Shown in pieces: positions 59,719-64,000 of a DNA stretch of 64,000 bases. Source of the stretch: Xiphydria camelus (lineage: Eukaryota; Arthropoda; Insecta; Hymenoptera; Xiphydriidae); assembly GCA_963678675.1 (NCBI GenBank), contig OY783192.1:35123250-35187249 (forward strand), read 5' to 3'. Each line of letters starts with the position of its first letter. Position 1 is the stretch's first letter. The notes under the pieces are model-generated. The model had not been told where the DNA came from and did no database searches. It saw nothing but the letters and a program-made list of their open reading frames with translations. A program made the translations under genes and the position numbers.

Positions 59719-62012
59719 AAACCGCCGTTCGTTTATTTTTCAGTCGACGCACCACTCGAGATGTCTCTTAAATATAAATTTTTTCAGAAAATAGCCAGCA
59801 CAAAAGAGTGGCTTACGATATCCTGGGAAAAGTGCGCTTTTTGTCGTCGAAGCCTCTTACTTGAAAGAGGTATTAATTGCTAGAAGAGAAGGTGAGAGGG
59901 AGGGAGAAAGAGAGAGGGGAGAGATATTGCCTTGTTTGACCTGGTTCCCCATCGACCTACGTTACTACTTAGGTGCAACGAGTTTCTCCATTTAGATAAG
60001 AGGATGGTGTCTTGCTGCGGTTTTTACGGCACAACGCGGGTCTCTATATTTATACCGAGCACAGAATTTGCAGCCCCTACTGGTACTCCTGCTCGTTTTG
60101 GATTCTATTTTGGTTGCTAAAATGGATATAATTTCCGTCGACCTATTTTTAAAAACCACTCTTGCTCCGCGACAATTTAACCCCGATTTAGCCGACCCGC
60201 GTCGTTTATTTGCGAGAGGACTTTAGTGCTTCTGACAGAATGAATAACGAAACGAACGAAATTAATTTCAACGAGTGGGAGGAACAGGAAAAATCGCAGT
60301 GATATTACGAAAATCAATCTGCAGAGAAGTTACGAGCGTGTTTATAAAATTCGAATTGTAGAGTAAAGTTGCCCTCCACGAAAATAATTTAAATTTCAAA
60401 TTACGAAATTATAAAATCGAACCATTAAAAGTTATTGTGCAATGTACTCGTGCAACCGCACACGAGCGAATTACTGCGCCCAAGGCGAATAATATGTGCT
60501 TGGCACGCCTTGCTGGCCGCCGACAAGCGGCACGATAAATAAAAATGTTAGGGTGGAAAAAAAGTGTGCAGGCGTGTGTGCAAATTAAATGGATAAACTT
60601 ACTTGGCACGTGAAAATTACGGTTCGCTTATGCATACATGTATACGCGGTGTCCGTGAGAGTGGTGCAGTATATTTTCGACTTTTATGACCGGCGAGGTT
60701 GAAACGTTGCATTTTTTAACGTCTCCACAGGCTCGCGAGCAGGAAACGATTTGCCGCTCGTGATATTGGCGACCGCGTAGGTGGATACGTATATATAAGA
60801 AGCCACCAAATTGCCGATCGGTTCGAAATGAGATTTTTTGCATTTTTAACATACGTATCCGTTAGAGAATTTTTCCTCTACTTTAAGAAATGGGCGTTTT
60901 ATCCCAATGAAAAATAAATCCGAGCAAAGTAAAATCTTTCTGCGTTATGATTGCAAAAAATATAAAGAACGCTTAATATTTATTAAGGTATTCTCTACGC
61001 GTTCTCGTAATATTTTCTCATTCCGTGTTCGGTGTAGGGATAAAAAAGCTCCGTCTTACGGAGACCTTGCCGTTGAGGAATATATATTTCAAAATTGACG
61101 GGTCCGAGGTGGAAGGAAGTTTTTCTCCATTAAGTACCTTACGAGAAAGCTTTTTCCTCGTAATTGAAAGATCCCCAAACGCAACGAGGCATCCTTGAAA
61201 CATTTTACTTCTTTAGCGTTATAATAAGTTCATTAAGAGAAAATTAACCAACGCTCTCTCTTGTATTATACAATAACATACAAAGATTTATTAACACCGC
61301 GCGGAATAATTCTTCTTTTTCCGAGCCGATAGTCAGTTAAAGCAGCAGTTTATTTACATAACTCCCATATGGCGAATAACCCGAAAAATATTCTCCGTGA
61401 GAAAATGTTTAGTGGGAAATATATTTTCAATTTCCTACGAGAAATATGTCCACCGAAGGAAATACGACGGTCCTGAATCATTCTGTATATATATATACTC
61501 AGTCGAGTTGCACTGGAGGAAAAGATATGAACTACTAAATATAAAACCATACATAAGAGAAAATGGTGCAGAGTCAAACATGGGGCGCAAAAAAATATTT
61601 GAGATACTTCGTGATTTTTCTTGGATGCGTATGCGGATCTCGCCATTCATCAAATAATATTTTATCATCACTTTATTTTAAGATGAGAATCATTAATTCA
61701 AATTTTCTCAATTTCAAAAAACGATTCTACACTTTCTCCCCCGTAACCCAACTTCGTCAGCGCGAAGCGATTTGCTACAAGACCTTACAACCGTAAAATA
61801 GGTAGGCACATACGTCAGGGGGTAACCCCATACCGGCGTATCACCTGTCACGAAGGTCCGGAAGGACGACCCGAAAATTTCCGACCGTACACCAAAGCCG
61901 TATTCTATTCCGCCTCTCTCTGTCGGGAAGTATATGGGAAAATTGATAGGTCTCGGAGGAGGGGGAGAGCGGAGATCCTTTCTTCGCCAAGTATCCCCCG
62001 AGACAGCTTTTA
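59719..62012. other. Gene-free stretch
   Basis: Mostly AT-rich, with no supported exon, RNA gene or transposon terminus. Confidence 0.5.
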
Positions 62013-62303
62013 GCTCCATTAAGTTGGAACCCGCCGATCACCAAATATAACCGGACACTACTGACAGTATTGTGTCAGTTTCGTGCTGTTTTGTGCCACA
62101 AGGAAAAAGTTTTGCGCCACTACGGTTTTCGAGCTATAATCTTAATCTTAAGCTGGAACTCCATCCTTATTTCCGCTGTAACTCAAAAACCGTAGCGGCG
62201 CAAAACTTTGTCCTCGTGGCACAAAACAGCACAAAACTGGCACAATACTTTCAGTAGTGTCCGGTTATATTTGGTGATCGGAGGGTTCCAACTTAATGGA
62301 GCC
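62013..62303. mobile_element. 291-bp foldback element with ~125-bp inverted arms
   Basis: The left arm runs from GCTCCATTAAGTTGGAACCC through ATCACCAAATATAACCGGAC and GTGCTGTTTTGTGCCAC to CTACGGTTTT. The right arm is its reverse complement with few differences. A loop of about 50 bp lies between. Non-coding. No clear target duplication was found, and the exact outer ends are uncertain by about 10 bp. Confidence 0.82.
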
Positions 62304-64000
62304 GCAGCTTCAACCTCCAGAATTAGAAGATCGGAAAAACGATGAGTTATGGGGATGACAAAGAGACGCGATGTGTGCATGTGTGTGTGTGTGTGTGCAT
62401 GGGGAGTATTAATATTTCCACGAGAGTCGACCCGAGTTTCCGGCCGCCGCCGAAAGAACCTCCCCTCCGTGAAGCGGTGGGTCGAACTTCCATTAAGAAG
62501 ACTCTCGGGGAGATTTCACTTTTTGCCGTTCGCCGTTCAACGTCTCCTTTAACAGAAGTTTCTCCTTCTCGGCGTGTCACGCACTTAATGCATTGTTTAC
62601 CCCGAGGAAACCCTGCCGCGCGCGAGGGAGAGAGGGAAGGGGTGAGCGACGGAAAGGAGAATGGATCATTGTCCACCCGCTGACTGCGGGGATTCTCGTT
62701 ATAGTCGGGTGCGTACGAGAGCCGGGGCGGATTAATCTGCATTTGCGGATATACGAGAGGGTGTGAGACGCCAGCCTCGGATGACGTATCACAGGCGGCT
62801 CGCTTCTGGGGAGCGGCGAGTGAGAGTCGGCCGGATGAGCGGTGGCAAGCGGGGGAGGGTGGATGGAGCGCCGGATAAGAGAGAAGAGGAGGCGGGGATG
62901 AAAGAGATTGGCGCGGAGAAGGAGTTAATTTGGGGTTATTCGGGGATATTGGAGATTCGAAGGAGATTACCAGAACTGGCGACCCAAATTCTCTCGAGCG
63001 AGATTAGAGACGACCTTCCTGGCCCGTTTCGGGCGCACAAAGTCCTCGATAGCGATACTTGGACCGCCGGTCGTTCAAACCTTTCGCGACTTATCTATCC
63101 GTATGGTATATAGTTGCGCGCGAGCGATCTATATATTATACGCGCCCCGATATCCCTCATCGACCGGCTTCCCGAGTAGAAGAGCTTTTCCGACGTCTAG
63201 TCCGATAATTATCGTACTCGCTCCATCGCTCGTCGTCCGGGTTTTTAGCCTGCTACTGACACGGTGACGTTAAAAGGGGGATTCGAGGGCGGTCGGATAT
63301 TCCGAGCGCATTTCCGTCGAGAGTTCGAGCACGAGGGCAGCTTTGCGTAAAATACCGTTATGAAGATGTGTGTAATTAATAAGTAATAATGAATTTCGTC
63401 ACGATATTATACCAAGATCCTTCGAAAAAACTCAAAGAATAAATCACACCCCGAAGTGACCGCCTTTGGTAGACGTCATCCTCTCTGATCTATCCTCTCG
63501 ATAAATTTTTCCAGAAAACTATGATACATCCCATACATCTCTGCTATGAATTTGCCATAAATTATATAAAACCACGTTGTGTAGCACGACTCGCAGCTCG
63601 CTGTGTCGAGTATTTCTGGCGACCTTTACGATAAACTCCTTCCCCACCGGCGGCTTTGTCGGCGGTGCGCGAGAGTGACGCGACGGATACGTCAAAGTGC
63701 ACGTGATCTAGAAAAGAACGAACCGTAAAGAACGAGCCATTTTTTACCACCGTCGAACGCCGCCGCGCGAAGCGCCAGCACGTTCCTCGGCTCTGCAAAC
63801 GTCGCGCACCCGCGTTACAGCCTCGCCGGGTCGAGAAAGCGGGGAGACGCTGGGTCTACCTATATCGCGCGGTGAAACCGAATTACAGAAACTAGGCCGC
63901 TTGCCGCCCGTCATCCGTCTCTTGGCAGTTCCACCGTGAAAATCGAGAGACGTCACGGGAGTTCGAACCACCCGCTCCGCGCGATCGCATCTCGAGGGAG
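62304..64000. other. Gene-free right end of the window
   Basis: Contains a short GT run at 62379-62396 and CpG-rich DNA. No supported exon, RNA gene or mobile element. Confidence 0.45.

Noticed and set aside
63945..63985. tRNA B-box-like GGTTCGAACTCCC on the minus strand
   Set aside because: No A box and too little sequence remains to the right edge for a tRNA body; no cloverleaf can be drawn.

Overview
The window looks like nuclear DNA of a holometabolous insect, most likely a hymenopteran such as an ant. This rests on intron-split animal genes with GT-AG junctions, one gene (a Dpr) from an arthropod-typical expansion, CpG-rich non-coding DNA, abundant simple repeats, and a mix of miniature DNA transposons, a mariner remnant and LINE 3' ends. 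The order and species are inferred. No operons, rRNA, tRNA, CRISPR or prokaryotic features were seen.

Only two protein-coding genes can be supported, both in the first 19 kb. (1) Minus strand, 213-2559: cytosolic peptide:N-glycanase (Pngl/NGLY1). Five exons were assembled from the sequence. They cover the PUB domain, two CxxC zinc pairs and an intact Cys-His-Asp triad. The C-terminal PAW region lies beyond the left edge. (2) Plus strand, 7738-18709: a complete six-exon Dpr gene of the Dpr8/9/21 type, encoding 273 residues: signal peptide, two Ig domains and a hydrophobic GPI-type tail. Its introns total about 10 kb. The two genes are divergently arranged with about 5.2 kb between their start codons and have no evident functional link (ER-associated glycoprotein turnover versus neuronal cell-surface recognition).

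From about 22 kb to the right edge I find no convincing gene. This stretch is intergenic or very long intronic DNA with a mobile-element record: two piggyBac-like MITEs (22069-22272, 57447-57688), an internally deleted mariner (22855-23227), two Harbinger-like MITEs with TWA target duplications (27398-27522, 59587-59715), two long foldback elements (35654-35885, 62013-62303), two adjacent LINE 3' ends (49443-50133), one pogo/Tigger-like terminus (50932), and six full or partial copies of an LTR-like repeat of about 250-275 bp (26442, 29384, 36297, 41799, 42376, 51260).

The most interesting signals are outside the genes. The LTR-like repeat carries matches to the CTCF core motif at one homologous position in all four copies that reach that part of the repeat. 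The two LINE ends have different sequences but the same two-stem hairpin, with base changes that keep the pairing. A 52-nt exon-like segment with strong splice signals sits at 58540-58591. No new protein system was found.
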